From contig NZ_VTHJ01000009.1 in assembly GCF_008386495.1 (NCBI RefSeq), positions 62,001-126,000 on the forward strand: a stretch of 64,000 bases of DNA, read 5' to 3'. Below, one piece after another: positions 18,601-26,375 of the stretch (positions within the stretch are counted from its first letter, which is position 1; every line of letters begins with the position of its first letter). This DNA comes from Streptomyces tailanensis. GTDB lineage: Bacteria > Actinomycetota > Actinomycetes > Streptomycetales > Streptomycetaceae. The notes below the pieces were generated by a model, which saw only the letters and a program-made list of their open reading frames with translations, did no database searches and had not been told where the DNA came from. The translations under genes and the position numbers were made by a program.

Positions 18601-21600
18601 CTCCGCCCTGCGCGAAGGCGACGAAGTACGGCTGGCCGACGTCCAGTTCGTCCAGCCCCTGCGCCTGGACGCCGACAAGCCCGTACGGCTGCAGCTGGTC
18701 CTGCGGCCCGCCGAGAACGGCTTCCGGGACTTCACCATCGCCTCGGCGCCCACCGGCGAACGGCGTACACCATGGGAACACCACGTCACCGGACGCGTCG
18801 CCCTGGGCAGCGATACCGACACCGAACCGGCAGCAGCGGAGCGACTCGCCACCCTGCGCAAGTGGTGCACGGAGGAAGCCGATCTACCGACCGTGTACGC
18901 CGGTCTCACCGCCCTCGGCATCGACTACGGCCCGGCCTTCCGCGGCCTTGAACAGGGCCACCGCACGGACGGCGCGGCTCTCGGCCGACTGGCCCCGAAG
19001 CCCGACGCCGGTCACCTTCTGCACCCGGCGGTCCTCGACGCCGCCTTCCACACGGCCGCTCTGCCGGGTGACGCGCCCGAGGGGCGGGCGTTCGTGCCCG
19101 CCGGGGTCGGACGGCTGAGGTTCACCGGGCTGCGCACCACACCCGTGTGGGTGACCTGTCACCTCCGTTCCGTGGACGGCGACACCGCCATCCTCGACCT
19201 GCGACTGATCGACGAGAACGAGCAACTCCTCCTGGAGGCCGAGGAGTTCAGGCTCGCCGCGCTCTCACCGCTCGACGGCGCCCTCTTCGAGACCCGCTGG
19301 CAGCCCCGCCCGGACGCACAGGCACAGCCCACCGACGGCAGCTGGCTGCTCCTGGCCGACGACACGGGCGTGGCCACCGCCCTCGGCGAACGCCTGCACG
19401 CGGCCTCGATCCCGCACGTCATCGCCCGCCGAGGTGAGGCCTTCACCGTCGAGGGCCCCGGCCGCTACATCCTCGACCCGGCCGATCCCCAGCATCTGGC
19501 CCGCCTGTTCGACGAGGCATACCCGGACGGCCTGCCCGAACGCGTCATCCAGCTGACCGCCCTCGACGCCCCGGCCATCACCGATCCGCACACAGCCGAC
19601 GAGGCCGCCCGGCTCACCTGCCTCACCACCCTGCATGCCGTACGGGCGCTCACCGAACGGCGCGTCGGCAAAGCCCCGCGACTGTTCCTGATCACCTGCG
19701 GCAGCCAGGCCGCCGGTGACAGCGCCCAGGTGACCTCTCCCCAGCAGGCCCTCGCCTGGGGCTTCGGCCTCGCCGTGGCCCAGGAACACCCGGAACTGAC
19801 CACCACCCTCATCGACCTCGAACCGACCGACCACAACACCGACGCCTTCTGGACCGAGCTACGACACGCGGACGACGAACGCCTCGTCGCGCTACGTGGA
19901 GCGGGCCGCCTGGTCCCGCGCCTGGCCCGCACCCGCCCTGACGACGGCGGCCACGGCCGGATCACCGCCGACGGCGTGTACCTCATCACCGGTGGTCTCG
20001 GCGGCCTCGGCCGCGTCGTCGCCGACAGGCTGGCCCGCCGCGGCGCCCGTCGGCTGGCCCTGATGAGCCGCTCCACCCCCACCCCGGACGCCACCGCCTG
20101 GATCAAGACCCTCGAAGAACGCGGCGTCACAGTCCACCTGACCCGCGCCGACGTCACCGACCGCGACAGCCTCACCACCGCGCTGGACGCCCTGCGACAG
20201 GAAGCCGGGCCGATCGCCGGAATCGTCCACGCCGCCGGTGTCCTCGACGACGCGACGATCAGTAACCTCACGGACGAACACGTCCGACGCGTCCTCGCCC
20301 CCAAGGTCCTCGGCACCACCCTCCTCACCGAACTCGTCTCCGAAGCACAGGACTTGATCCTGTTCGCCTCGGCTGCCGGTCTCCTCGGCTCCGCCGGACA
20401 GAGCCCGTACTCGGCGGCCAACGCCTTCCTCGACTCCTGGGCCCACCACCTCACCCACACCGACCGCCACGCTCTCAGCCTCGACTGGGGCGCCTGGACG
20501 GGCGTCGGTATGGTCGCCGAATCGGGCACCCGCGCCGCCGAGATGAACCGCTCGGGCCTGGTCGCCTTCACGCCGCAGGAGGGCGGCGAACTCTTCGACC
20601 GGGTGCTGTCCACCGAGCGACGCCAACTCGCGCCCCTCGCCCTGGACTGGGAGATGCTCGCCCTCGACCCGGACGCGGCCCGCACGCGTCCCATACTCAG
20701 CGACCTGGTGACCGTCCCGACGGGCGGCGGCGCGGGCGGCGCCGACGACCTGGTCAAGCATGTGCTGACGGCGGCCACGGACGCAGACCGCGACACGCGG
20801 CTCGAAGCGTACGTACGGGCCAGGGTCGGCGAGGTGTCCGGCGGCGCGGCGGAGGTCTCTGTGACCATGCCGCTGAAGGAACTCGGCCTGGACTCCCTGA
20901 TGTTCGTCCGCCTGCGCAACGCCTTCGCCCGTGAACTGGGCGTCGAACTCCCGGCGGCGGCCGTGTTCTCGGCCACCGACATCCGAGGCCTCGCTCAGGT
21001 CCTGGCGGCAGCCCTGCCCGAACGGGCCACCGCCGAGGCCTTGGAGGAGCGGGCCGAGGCAGTAACCCAAGCCGCCGAGGTTCCCGACACCGAACTCCGG
21101 CCCGCCACCCGCGACGTCGTACGTCTGCTGCGCAGCGCCCAGCCGGGTATGCCCGACGCGGCCCACGCCGTCGGTCTCGCCGTACGACTCACGCAACCGA
21201 CCACCCGCGAGACACTCACCGGCATCCTCGACCGGCTCGCCGCCCGCCACGCGGCCCTGCGCACAGCGATCGAATCCGGCACCGGCAGGGGCCGACAGCT
21301 GCGGGTGGACCGTGAGCCGGCGGAGCCGTTGCTGCGCTGGACGACCGTGGCGGACGACACCGGAGTCGACGCCGCCGACCGGCTGCGCGCACTGCTGGAA
21401 CCGCCCTTCGACCTGACGACCGCACCCCTGTGGCGCTTCGAACTCCTCGACGGCGGCACGGCCCACGGTCAGACCCTGGTCTTCGGCGCCCATCACGCCG
21501 TGAGCGACCTGCAGTCGCTGCTGCTGGTGGCGGGAGAGATCGACGCCGAACTGTCCGGCACCCCGCTCGGCGCCACGGTCACCAACCGCGACATCGACCT

Positions 21601-23980
21601 CCTCATCGAGGCCCAGCAGACCGCCAAGACCGACGGCGCGGCCGATGGCGTGGCCGAGTGGCGCGAAGCCTTCCACGGCAGCGCCCGCCTCGACCTGACC
21701 CTCGCCCGGCCGCGCCCGGCGGAACGTTCCTACCGGGCCGGCAGCGTCACCGTGACGATCCCCGACGGCCTCATGGAACAGGTATCGGCGGCCGCGAGCG
21801 GCCTCGCCGTCACACCCGCCGCCTTCTGCCTCGGCGCCCTGACCGTACTGCTGGCCCGTATGCGGGAGCGGGAGCGTTTCGTGCTGGCCGTGCCGGTGGA
21901 CACCCGCATCCACGCCGACGCGTACGACGCGGTGGGCTTCTTCGGGGTGCCGGTGCCGTTCCCGGCCGAGGCCCGGGCGACGGAGCGGATCGAGGACGTA
22001 CTGCGCCGCACCGACGGCCGCCTGGAGAAGGTCCTGGCGAAGGGCGCCATGTTCACGGACGTCCTGGCGACCCTGGCCAAGCAGGACCTGCGCCGGGCCA
22101 ACGCCCCTCTGATCGAGGTGTACTTCAACTTCGTACGCTCCGCGGCGGGCCGTCTGAACAACCTGGAGGTCCTTCCGGCCGGGACGGGCTACTCCGACCT
22201 CGATCTGATGATCACCATGACCCCGGACGCGGGCCGGATCCGCCTCGACCACAACCTCGACATCCTGGACGCGGCCACGGCCGGTGCGCTGGGGCAGGAG
22301 TTCCTGAGGCTGATCGCGGAGGCGGTGGAGGAGCCGTCGGCCGCGGTGCGTACGGCGCCGACCGAGGCCGCCCTACCCGCGAACCAGCCCCCGGCAGGCG
22401 TCCAGCTGGCCCTGGCCGCCACCTTCGCCCTGGGCAACCTGCCGCTGATGATCGAGACGGTGCTCCGTGAGGGCGGGCTGAACGGCATACCGAAGGTCGC
22501 GGAAGCCCCGTACCACCACGTACTCGCCGCCCTGCGCGACCCCTCCGGCGTCTTCGCCGACCCGACCACGACGGTGGGCGTCGTACTGCTGAGGGCGACG
22601 GACCTGGAACGGTTCGGCCCAGTGGACGACGCACTCCTCGCCGAACTGCGCGCCACGTACCCGGCCGCGCTGCGCACCCTGTCCGAGCGCACCAGGAAGC
22701 CCCTGATCGTCGGCTTCCTGCCGTCCTCCCGCGACGACGACCGCCTCGCGTGCTGGGAACGCGAGATCGCCGCCGAACTCGCCGAACTGCCCGGTATCGC
22801 AGTCCTCGGAGCCGACGACTGGACCCGCCACCACCCCGTGGCCGAACGCTTCGACGCAACGACCGAACGACTGGCCCACCTGCCCTTCACCCCGCAGTTC
22901 CAGGCGGCCGTCGCCCTCACGCTGGCAGACGTCGTACGGGCCGTGACACACCCCGCGCCGAAGGTGATCGCGGTGGACGGCGACGAGACCCTGTGGGGCG
23001 GGGTGGCCGGAGAGATCGGCCCCGAGGCCGTGGACCTGACCGGGCCGCGGGCCCTCCTCGCGCGCCGGCTGTTGCGGTGGCGGGACGCCGGCGCACTGCT
23101 GGCGCTGGTCAGCAACAACGACGAGGACACCGTCCGCGCCGTACTGGACCGACCCGACAGCCTCCTCAAGGCCGAGCACTTCAGCGTGCTCTCCGCCGCC
23201 TGGGGCCCCAAGCCCCTCCGCCTGTCCGACGCGGCGAACACCCTCAACCTCGGCCTCGACAGCTTCCTCTTCCTGGACGACAACCCCGCCGAGATCGCCA
23301 AGATGCGCTCGGCACTGCCCCAGGTGCTGTCGGTGACCTGCCCGCCGACCGCCGAACTGGAGGAGTTCCTGGGCCGGTTGTGGCCGCTGGTTCCGGCGGC
23401 GGCAACCGCCGAGGACGCCTTGCGAGCACGTTTCTACGCGCAGGAGCGGGAACGGGACGCCATATTCGAGCAGACCGGTTTCGAGGAATTCCTCGCCGAA
23501 CTCGACCTCCAGGTCGACATCCGGGCCCTGTCCGACGCCGACGTTCAGCGAGCCGAGCAACTCGTCCGACGTACCAACCAGTTCACCCTGCACGCCCGCT
23601 CCGCCGACGGCGGCGACGTCGCCCGCTGGCGTACGCAGGGCGAGGTGTGGATGGCCGCCGCCCGGGACCGGTTCGGCGACTACGGCCAGATCGGGTTGCT
23701 CGCCCTCCGCGCGGACGGCGACCAACTCGACGTACTGGCCTGGCTGATGAGCTGCCGCGCCCTCGGCCGGGGCGTCGAGGAACACCTGTTGCAATGGCTC
23801 GCCGACCGGGCCGGCGAACTGGGCTGCGCGAAGGTCCGCCTGACGGCGGAACGCACCCCGCGCAACGTACCGGCCCGCCGTCTCCTCGCCGCGCTCGGCG
23901 GCGGAGACGAGGACGACGAGCGTCTGGAGCTCGTGGTCACACCGGAACACCTGCGGGCGTTCCGCTCCTGGCAGCAGTGA
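9635..23980 (+). CDS. Two-module type I polyketide synthase with C-terminal condensation and FkbH domains
   Basis: A 4781-residue megasynthase. Domains by residue: ACP0 25-95 (Ser56 in GLGSRQ); KS1 117-540 (Cys286, His421, His461); AT1 660-980 (GHSQG Ser755, YASH at 855, methylmalonyl type); DH1 1025-1300 (His1059, Asp1225, but Ser replaces the motif Pro); ER remnant 1507-1665; KR1 with TGGLGAVG at 1676, a LAD motif (B type) and the Ser/Tyr/Asn triad; ACP1 (Ser1981); KS2 2043-2465 (Cys2213, His2348, His2388); AT2 2565-2880 (Ser2669, FASH at 2769); DH2 (His2968 in HKVTGEVWLP, Asp3135); KR2 (TGGLGGLG at 3452, LDD); ACP2 (Ser3754); condensation domain 3820-4235 (HHAVSD at 3953); FkbH-like domain 4250-4780 (DGDETLWGG, Asp4448 and Asp4450). 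It has no thioesterase; release is probably by the next gene product. All KS and ACP active residues are present, so the enzyme looks functional. Confidence 0.95.
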   Translation: MPANESPKQTPETSATSVTTAHGVRDWLASAVAEAAGLDPLTVDPHRPIAEFGLGSRQLVTLAVDLSERIGRTLDPSLVYDHPTIEAIAEAVLDDRPSPVMTATDPSPSHRRARPDDDIAIVSMACRFPGGADDPEALWRLLTEGRDAISEVPAGRWNTAGLYDPDPEAGGKAYTLRGGFLADIDRFDAPFFGISPREAAAMDPQQRLLLQTTWETLERAGIVPETLNGSSTGVYIGLYDSGYLASAALGQLDGHVGTGSASSVASGRIAYTLGLQGPAVTVDTACSSSLVALHLAARALAAGECDLALAGGATLLVTPRGHVEFSRLRGLSPSGRCSPFGADADGVVWAEGCGLVLLKRLSDARRDGDRVLAVVKGSAINQDGRSQGLSAPNGPAQERVLRAALDAAGLRPDDLDYVEAHGTGTKLGDPIEGRALAAVFGPGRPAGHPLTVGSLKSNIGHTQAAAGIGGVIKTVLALGHEHLPASLHAETPTAHVDWADGGLRVHDTASAWPRGGERARRAGVSAFGISGTNAHVVLEGAPEDLADRAVQGSDDETAGTSTEEPPAPHTTLFPLSARTLPALHGQAARLHDALTAVPELPLPAVAATLTHHRTHFEHRAVVQAAGREDLLTALRGLADGQPDGQSGTDLVVGPQQTLPSGKLAFVFPGQGAQWTGMARDLLDRDPVFADELDRCDSALRPFTSWSVTAVLRGDTNAQSLDRVDVVQPVLFAVMVSLAAVWRARGIRPDAVIGHSQGEVAAACVAGALSLNDAAAVVALRSQALTELSGTGTMAVVALPHTEVEAHLADLDGRVSVAAVNSGRSTVIAGDVEPLETLLAELDRQQVFVRRLDVDYASHSAHVEPVRTTILDELDGVTTYPTSVAWYSTVTGEPVTEEREADYWYANLREPVRFAPTVERMLADGYRYFVELGPHPSLLTAVRTVAEDIGHDSLVAVGSLRRDEDGPGCLDRAAAELHVHGRRVDWRRLVPNSAPVDLPTYAWDAQRHWIEPETATGAACGLFDRAAHPLLGVQLQSADETRWTFRGEWSPATADWLPDHAVFGRTVVSGTTLMELCRAALDVARPEVPGDVTDLLILAPLTLPASGTVEVSVEVVTAGAVPEITVHSRPRGQEAMGWTLHATASADAPAPTTAAGPPTWPQTVHPSWTPETYERLADQGLGYGPAFQGVQEAVPTADGALLARLSLPAAARDTADPYPVHPALLDATLHVAASFDTSDSRVLLPVAVGRCVLPPGGATDLIALVRRTGGSGTDLTMDVTLWDTDGLPAGRLEGVRLRAADPADLNSGSENGRHLYEVVWTALTEDHAEGPGNEWTVVGDAADPEVAAALRALRAEGIRVGEGVARAGDTAADILVRFWPRPAADAEPAAAAQELADTALAELQSLIALPQEEAPARIVWVTRGAVAAGDGDTVPGFVQSVLWGLARSARAEHPDLGLTLLDLDSPDVLPTAVAYVGEPELACRAGVLLAPRLVRARATDALRIPAGDTYELTGHELAGLTADVTLRPAESRILASGQVRIQVHAVGVRPLAGCAGIITEVGGEVEGLAPGQRVVALAETAPGSEAIADARLVVVLPDEMAFTTAAAALAFTPDADREEFVREAVDAARSAPVRPQVFPVPAAREAIRRQHATGAPVVLDLVGRPSLVPTDGTVLITGGLGAVGRHIARLFAEHGVPRLLLTSRQGGADPRTAEVTAELTALGTEVEVAACDIADGAALADVLGRIGDDLPLRGVVHCAGILADGVVAELTPERLAQVLRPKVDGAAHLHRLTAQLPLDLFLLVSSAAGVVGNAGQGNYAAANVFLDQLAHRRRALGLPGVSISFGAWAGEGLAAEHADLERMARLGHRALTTDQGRELVGLALRQGAPHLVAWALDLPRLRDNTASTSGGSAALWRSLLPAARADQNSGEGLAERLARLPEAERRERVLAVIREEACRALGLRSAESVRPDEPLRDLGMDSVTAVELRNRLGNRLGAKLPATLLFDHPTPARLAEHLLNTVLAAADRTTRRKVPDSPTIASVDEPVAVVAMACRAPGGVTGPEGLWRLVAEGRDAVGPFPAGRWDVESLYDPDPEAMGKSYAREGGFLDDIGSFDAGFFGITPKEAAAMDPQQRLLLETVWEALERAGIVPADLAGSTTGVYVGMFGSDYLAGSRLDQLDGYVGTGSAPSVASGRLAYTLGLNGPALTVDTACSSSLVAIHLAAQALRNGDCDLALTGGVTLMVTPQTFVEFSRLRGLSPTGRCRSFSDAADGAIWSEAVGMVVLKRLSDARRDGDEVLAVLRGTAVNQDGRSQGLSAPNGPAQEQVIRRALEQSGLEPADIDYVEAHGTGTTLGDPIEANALAEVFAASRPHGKPLYLGSLKSNIGHAQAASGVVGLIKVVQSLRHETLPQTLHADTPSRHVDWDSSGLHLLHDEIAWPASETRVRRAGVSAFGISGTNAHVIVEEAPRTEPEPSVELAPGERLFVLSGRSETAVREQAARLAAHLHDADDIAALPDIAHTLARHRTHFERRTALVAADRDELLTQLDAVATGRTVMAPARAEQTGKVAFVFAGHGGQWPGMGLRLMAHSKAFREELTRIDKAIRERVGWSVLDILKDTDNGTDNAPGTATAFDRTEILQPVLFAVNAALGAAWCGLGVTPDAVVGHSLGEIAAAYLAGALTLEDAITVVTGRAQAVVPLAGKGGMLAVELPSAQVEELLAPYTGRLFVAVVNSAHSTAVSGDADALAELREQLDDQEIPVRRLSTVFASHTPAMAPLREELLDRFTEVRGTEALFPQYSTVLAEPITGDRLDAEYWYANLREPVRFADTIRRMLDDGYRYFVEVSPHPSLGSSIEAVAAEAGVDAVSVGSLRRQRDGLDVLLGRLGELYTAGFTPEWWQVFPAGRRVDLPTYVFARERHWLAPATQNGGGVPLLGTHIEASDQPDRHLFQTDIDLRDSRFAYLTDHKVTGEVWLPGAAFLEMALEGASALREGDEVRLADVQFVQPLRLDADKPVRLQLVLRPAENGFRDFTIASAPTGERRTPWEHHVTGRVALGSDTDTEPAAAERLATLRKWCTEEADLPTVYAGLTALGIDYGPAFRGLEQGHRTDGAALGRLAPKPDAGHLLHPAVLDAAFHTAALPGDAPEGRAFVPAGVGRLRFTGLRTTPVWVTCHLRSVDGDTAILDLRLIDENEQLLLEAEEFRLAALSPLDGALFETRWQPRPDAQAQPTDGSWLLLADDTGVATALGERLHAASIPHVIARRGEAFTVEGPGRYILDPADPQHLARLFDEAYPDGLPERVIQLTALDAPAITDPHTADEAARLTCLTTLHAVRALTERRVGKAPRLFLITCGSQAAGDSAQVTSPQQALAWGFGLAVAQEHPELTTTLIDLEPTDHNTDAFWTELRHADDERLVALRGAGRLVPRLARTRPDDGGHGRITADGVYLITGGLGGLGRVVADRLARRGARRLALMSRSTPTPDATAWIKTLEERGVTVHLTRADVTDRDSLTTALDALRQEAGPIAGIVHAAGVLDDATISNLTDEHVRRVLAPKVLGTTLLTELVSEAQDLILFASAAGLLGSAGQSPYSAANAFLDSWAHHLTHTDRHALSLDWGAWTGVGMVAESGTRAAEMNRSGLVAFTPQEGGELFDRVLSTERRQLAPLALDWEMLALDPDAARTRPILSDLVTVPTGGGAGGADDLVKHVLTAATDADRDTRLEAYVRARVGEVSGGAAEVSVTMPLKELGLDSLMFVRLRNAFARELGVELPAAAVFSATDIRGLAQVLAAALPERATAEALEERAEAVTQAAEVPDTELRPATRDVVRLLRSAQPGMPDAAHAVGLAVRLTQPTTRETLTGILDRLAARHAALRTAIESGTGRGRQLRVDREPAEPLLRWTTVADDTGVDAADRLRALLEPPFDLTTAPLWRFELLDGGTAHGQTLVFGAHHAVSDLQSLLLVAGEIDAELSGTPLGATVTNRDIDLLIEAQQTAKTDGAADGVAEWREAFHGSARLDLTLARPRPAERSYRAGSVTVTIPDGLMEQVSAAASGLAVTPAAFCLGALTVLLARMRERERFVLAVPVDTRIHADAYDAVGFFGVPVPFPAEARATERIEDVLRRTDGRLEKVLAKGAMFTDVLATLAKQDLRRANAPLIEVYFNFVRSAAGRLNNLEVLPAGTGYSDLDLMITMTPDAGRIRLDHNLDILDAATAGALGQEFLRLIAEAVEEPSAAVRTAPTEAALPANQPPAGVQLALAATFALGNLPLMIETVLREGGLNGIPKVAEAPYHHVLAALRDPSGVFADPTTTVGVVLLRATDLERFGPVDDALLAELRATYPAALRTLSERTRKPLIVGFLPSSRDDDRLACWEREIAAELAELPGIAVLGADDWTRHHPVAERFDATTERLAHLPFTPQFQAAVALTLADVVRAVTHPAPKVIAVDGDETLWGGVAGEIGPEAVDLTGPRALLARRLLRWRDAGALLALVSNNDEDTVRAVLDRPDSLLKAEHFSVLSAAWGPKPLRLSDAANTLNLGLDSFLFLDDNPAEIAKMRSALPQVLSVTCPPTAELEEFLGRLWPLVPAAATAEDALRARFYAQERERDAIFEQTGFEEFLAELDLQVDIRALSDADVQRAEQLVRRTNQFTLHARSADGGDVARWRTQGEVWMAAARDRFGDYGQIGLLALRADGDQLDVLAWLMSCRALGRGVEEHLLQWLADRAGELGCAKVRLTAERTPRNVPARRLLAALGGGDEDDERLELVVTPEHLRAFRSWQQ
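14153..14630 (+). other. Vestigial enoylreductase domain inside PKS module 1
   Basis: Between the structural half and the catalytic half of KR1 lies a segment of about 160 residues. It starts TYELTGHELAGLTADVTLRP, continues GQVRIQVHAVGVRPLAG and ITEVGGEVEGLAPGQRVVAL, and ends VFPVPAAREAIRRQHATGAPVVLDL. These match the beginning and end of a PKS enoylreductase. The NADPH-binding middle with its GGVG-type loop (roughly 150 residues) is missing, as is the normal LNFRD substrate motif. The reading frame is intact. The domain cannot reduce enoyl groups. Confidence 0.8.
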
Positions 23981-23989
23981 TGGAACAGC

Positions 23990-24021
23990 ACTGACTGACG
24001 GAAGAACTGACTGATGGAAGA
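23990..24021 (+). repeat. 16-bp tandem duplication between synthase and reductase genes
   Basis: ACTGACTGACGGAAGA (23990-24005) is followed directly by ACTGACTGATGGAAGA, differing by one base. It fills much of the 70-base gap and adds purine-rich sequence upstream of the reductase start. No function is evident. Confidence 0.85.
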
Positions 24022-24050
24022 AAGGACAGCGCACGAGGTGAAGGGCTCTC

Positions 24051-26375
24051 ATGGGTGACCTGAACGACGACGCGTCGGCGTACGCCGGAGCGCGAGCGAC
24101 CGCCGAGTCGATCGAGCGGGGCGGCAGCGGGCTGGGTGTGAACGACCTGCTGGCCAAGGTGATGGCCGCGGGCATGCCCGAGCAGACTCCTGCCGAACCG
24201 AAGGCCGCTGCCGACGTCGCCCCGGCGGTGGACGTGGACACCTTGGCCGCCACCATCGCCACCATCGCCGGCCGCTACTTGCCCGAGCAACACCTTTCGC
24301 CCGACGCGGACTTCTTCGACGCGGGCGGCACCTCCGTCCACGCCGTGGAACTCGTCGCGGAGCTGGAGCGCGAGCTGGGCATTGAATTCGACCTGGACGA
24401 GGTGTTCGCCGACGCCAGACCGATCAGCCTCGCCCGCCGCTGGGCGGAGGCCACCGGTAACGTCCTCCCCGCCCCGACCCCTCGCGTCGAACCCCCGCCG
24501 GCGGCCACCCGCCTCCCCGCGGCCCCAGCCACCCCCTACACCACCGCCGGCCGCGAGGACCTGGACCAGATCCTCGCCGACCTCGCCCTCGCCGACCGGC
24601 TCCCCTTCACCAGCTCGCCCGAGCCACTACCACCCCGCCGGATCCTCCTGACCGGAGCCACCGGCTTCCTCGGCAGCCACATGCTCCTGGACCTGCTGCG
24701 GCACAGCGACGCCCATGTGTACTGCCTGGTCCGCGCGGCCGACGAGACCGCGGCCGCCACCCGCCTCGGCGAGGCGCTGAAGAGCTACAAGCTGCCCTGG
24801 TCCTCGGAGATCCGCCGCCGCATCACGGTCCTGCCCGGCGACATCCGCCAACCGCACCTCGGCCTGTCCGACGACCTCTGGAACTCCCTCGCCCACGAAC
24901 TGGACAGCATCGTCGGCGTCGCGGCGGCCGTGGACTTCCTGCGCGGCTACCACTCCCTGCGACAGAGCAACGTCCTCGGCGCCCTGACCCTGGCCGAACT
25001 GGCGGCGACCGGCCGACCCAAGCCGCTGCACCACATCTCCTCCGTCGCCGTCTTCAACGAGGTCGGCATCACCGCCATGGGCGAGGACGACCCGCTCGCC
25101 CACATCGACCGCCTCATCGCCGGCTACGACCAGTCGAAGTGGGCCGCCGAGGTAGCGCTGCGCCGCGCCCGCGACCACGGCCTGATCGTCACGGCGATGC
25201 GCCCCGGCGGCATCGGCGGCCACACCAAGACCGGCGCCTACAACCCGCAGGACCTCAGCAGCGGCTTCCTCTCCGCCTTCGGCCGCTTCCGCACCGTCCC
25301 CGCCTTCCACTACCTCAACGCCGCCCCGGTCGACTGGGTGAGCCGCACCGCCGTCGCCGTCGTCTGTGAACCCGACGCCTGGGGCTACGACTACAACCTC
25401 ACCGGCGTACCCAACACCCTCGACGACGTCGTACGGGACATGGCGTTCGGCGGTATGCACGTCCGCGTGCAGGAGTGGGACGAGTGGCGCGCAGACGCCG
25501 TGGCCCGCCTCCAGTCCGAAGAGATCCCCGAACTGGCCTTCCTCTCCCGTGTGTTGCAGAGCCCCACCGCCCTCAAGCTCTGCGAGGCCACGATCAAGGG
25601 CCCGGCGGCCCTGGACGACCGCACCGCCGCGCTCGTCGAGGCGCTCGGCCTGCCACCGGCCGCCCGCTACGACGCGCGGGCCCAGCTGAAGACGTTCGAG
25701 AAGCTCGCCGACGACGGTCTCGGCCGGCTGCCGCAGAAGGACGACCGGCCCTACCTGTGGTTCACCGAGACCACCGAAGGCACGGTCGGCGAGTTCGGCC
25801 GCCCCGCCGACACGCCCTGCTCGATGGCGCTTACCCTCTCCATCGCGAGCATGCACCAACTGGTCTCGGAGCGCCGCGTGGACGTGCGCGGCACCCTTAC
25901 CTGCCCGGCCGTCCACGCCGAGCCGGTCACCGTGGAACGCGGCGACATCGTCGTCCGCCCCGACGAGGGCATCCCCGAGCAGCACGGCCTGCGCCACCAA
26001 CTCCTCAGCTACCGACTGGAGTTGGTGGACGCAGACGGGGGCCGCTGGTGGCTGGACGGCCGCAAGTACGCCCGCGCCCGCCGCGACGTGTGGCGGCAGA
26101 CCCGTGCCCTGACCGTCGAGATCGGCCGCGAGGGCGAATCGGCGAGCCTCAAGGGCGAAGTCGTCGTCCCGGCGGACTCCTACGTACGCGACCAGATCGA
26201 CGGCATCAAGGTCGACCCGCGCCTGACCAGCCAGGAGAAGCGGGCCGCCAAGCTGACCTGGCTCGCCTGGTTCGGCATGGAGATGGGCAAAGGCATGCTC
26301 GGCCCCTTCGCCCGCGTCGCCGCCGACCTGCTCGACCTGCGCCGCACCACCACCCCCACGGAGCGCAACCGATGA
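24051..26375 (+). CDS. ACP-thioester reductase with extra C-terminal domain, probable chain-releasing enzyme
   Basis: A 774-residue protein. After a 60-residue linker comes a carrier domain with the phosphopantetheine site DAGGTSVHAVEL (Ser95). An extended-SDR thioester reductase follows, with LLTGATGFLGSHML (NADPH loop from Thr201) and catalytic YDQSK (Tyr359, Lys363). It would reductively release the chain as an aldehyde or alcohol using NADPH. Residues about 560-720 form an additional beta-rich domain (VRGTLTCPAVHAEPVTVERGD, then YRLELVDADGGRWWLDGRK and DVWRQTRALTVEI) that resembles the C-terminal region of actinobacterial GMC oxidoreductases of the cholesterol oxidase type. This is from memory, unverified. 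The ATG at 24051 follows GAGGTGAAGG. The stop overlaps the next start as ATGA, so the two are translationally coupled. Confidence 0.88.
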   Translation: MGDLNDDASAYAGARATAESIERGGSGLGVNDLLAKVMAAGMPEQTPAEPKAAADVAPAVDVDTLAATIATIAGRYLPEQHLSPDADFFDAGGTSVHAVELVAELERELGIEFDLDEVFADARPISLARRWAEATGNVLPAPTPRVEPPPAATRLPAAPATPYTTAGREDLDQILADLALADRLPFTSSPEPLPPRRILLTGATGFLGSHMLLDLLRHSDAHVYCLVRAADETAAATRLGEALKSYKLPWSSEIRRRITVLPGDIRQPHLGLSDDLWNSLAHELDSIVGVAAAVDFLRGYHSLRQSNVLGALTLAELAATGRPKPLHHISSVAVFNEVGITAMGEDDPLAHIDRLIAGYDQSKWAAEVALRRARDHGLIVTAMRPGGIGGHTKTGAYNPQDLSSGFLSAFGRFRTVPAFHYLNAAPVDWVSRTAVAVVCEPDAWGYDYNLTGVPNTLDDVVRDMAFGGMHVRVQEWDEWRADAVARLQSEEIPELAFLSRVLQSPTALKLCEATIKGPAALDDRTAALVEALGLPPAARYDARAQLKTFEKLADDGLGRLPQKDDRPYLWFTETTEGTVGEFGRPADTPCSMALTLSIASMHQLVSERRVDVRGTLTCPAVHAEPVTVERGDIVVRPDEGIPEQHGLRHQLLSYRLELVDADGGRWWLDGRKYARARRDVWRQTRALTVEIGREGESASLKGEVVVPADSYVRDQIDGIKVDPRLTSQEKRAAKLTWLAWFGMEMGKGMLGPFARVAADLLDLRRTTTPTERNR

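Noticed and set aside
19892..22252. A 786-codon minus-strand frame inside the synthase gene
   Set aside because: High-GC antisense shadow; the plus strand has contiguous KR, ACP and condensation domains with all active residues.
23980..23994. Five-codon frame MEQH overlapping the synthase stop as TGATG
   Set aside because: Too short to claim as a gene; its only possible role would be translational coupling.
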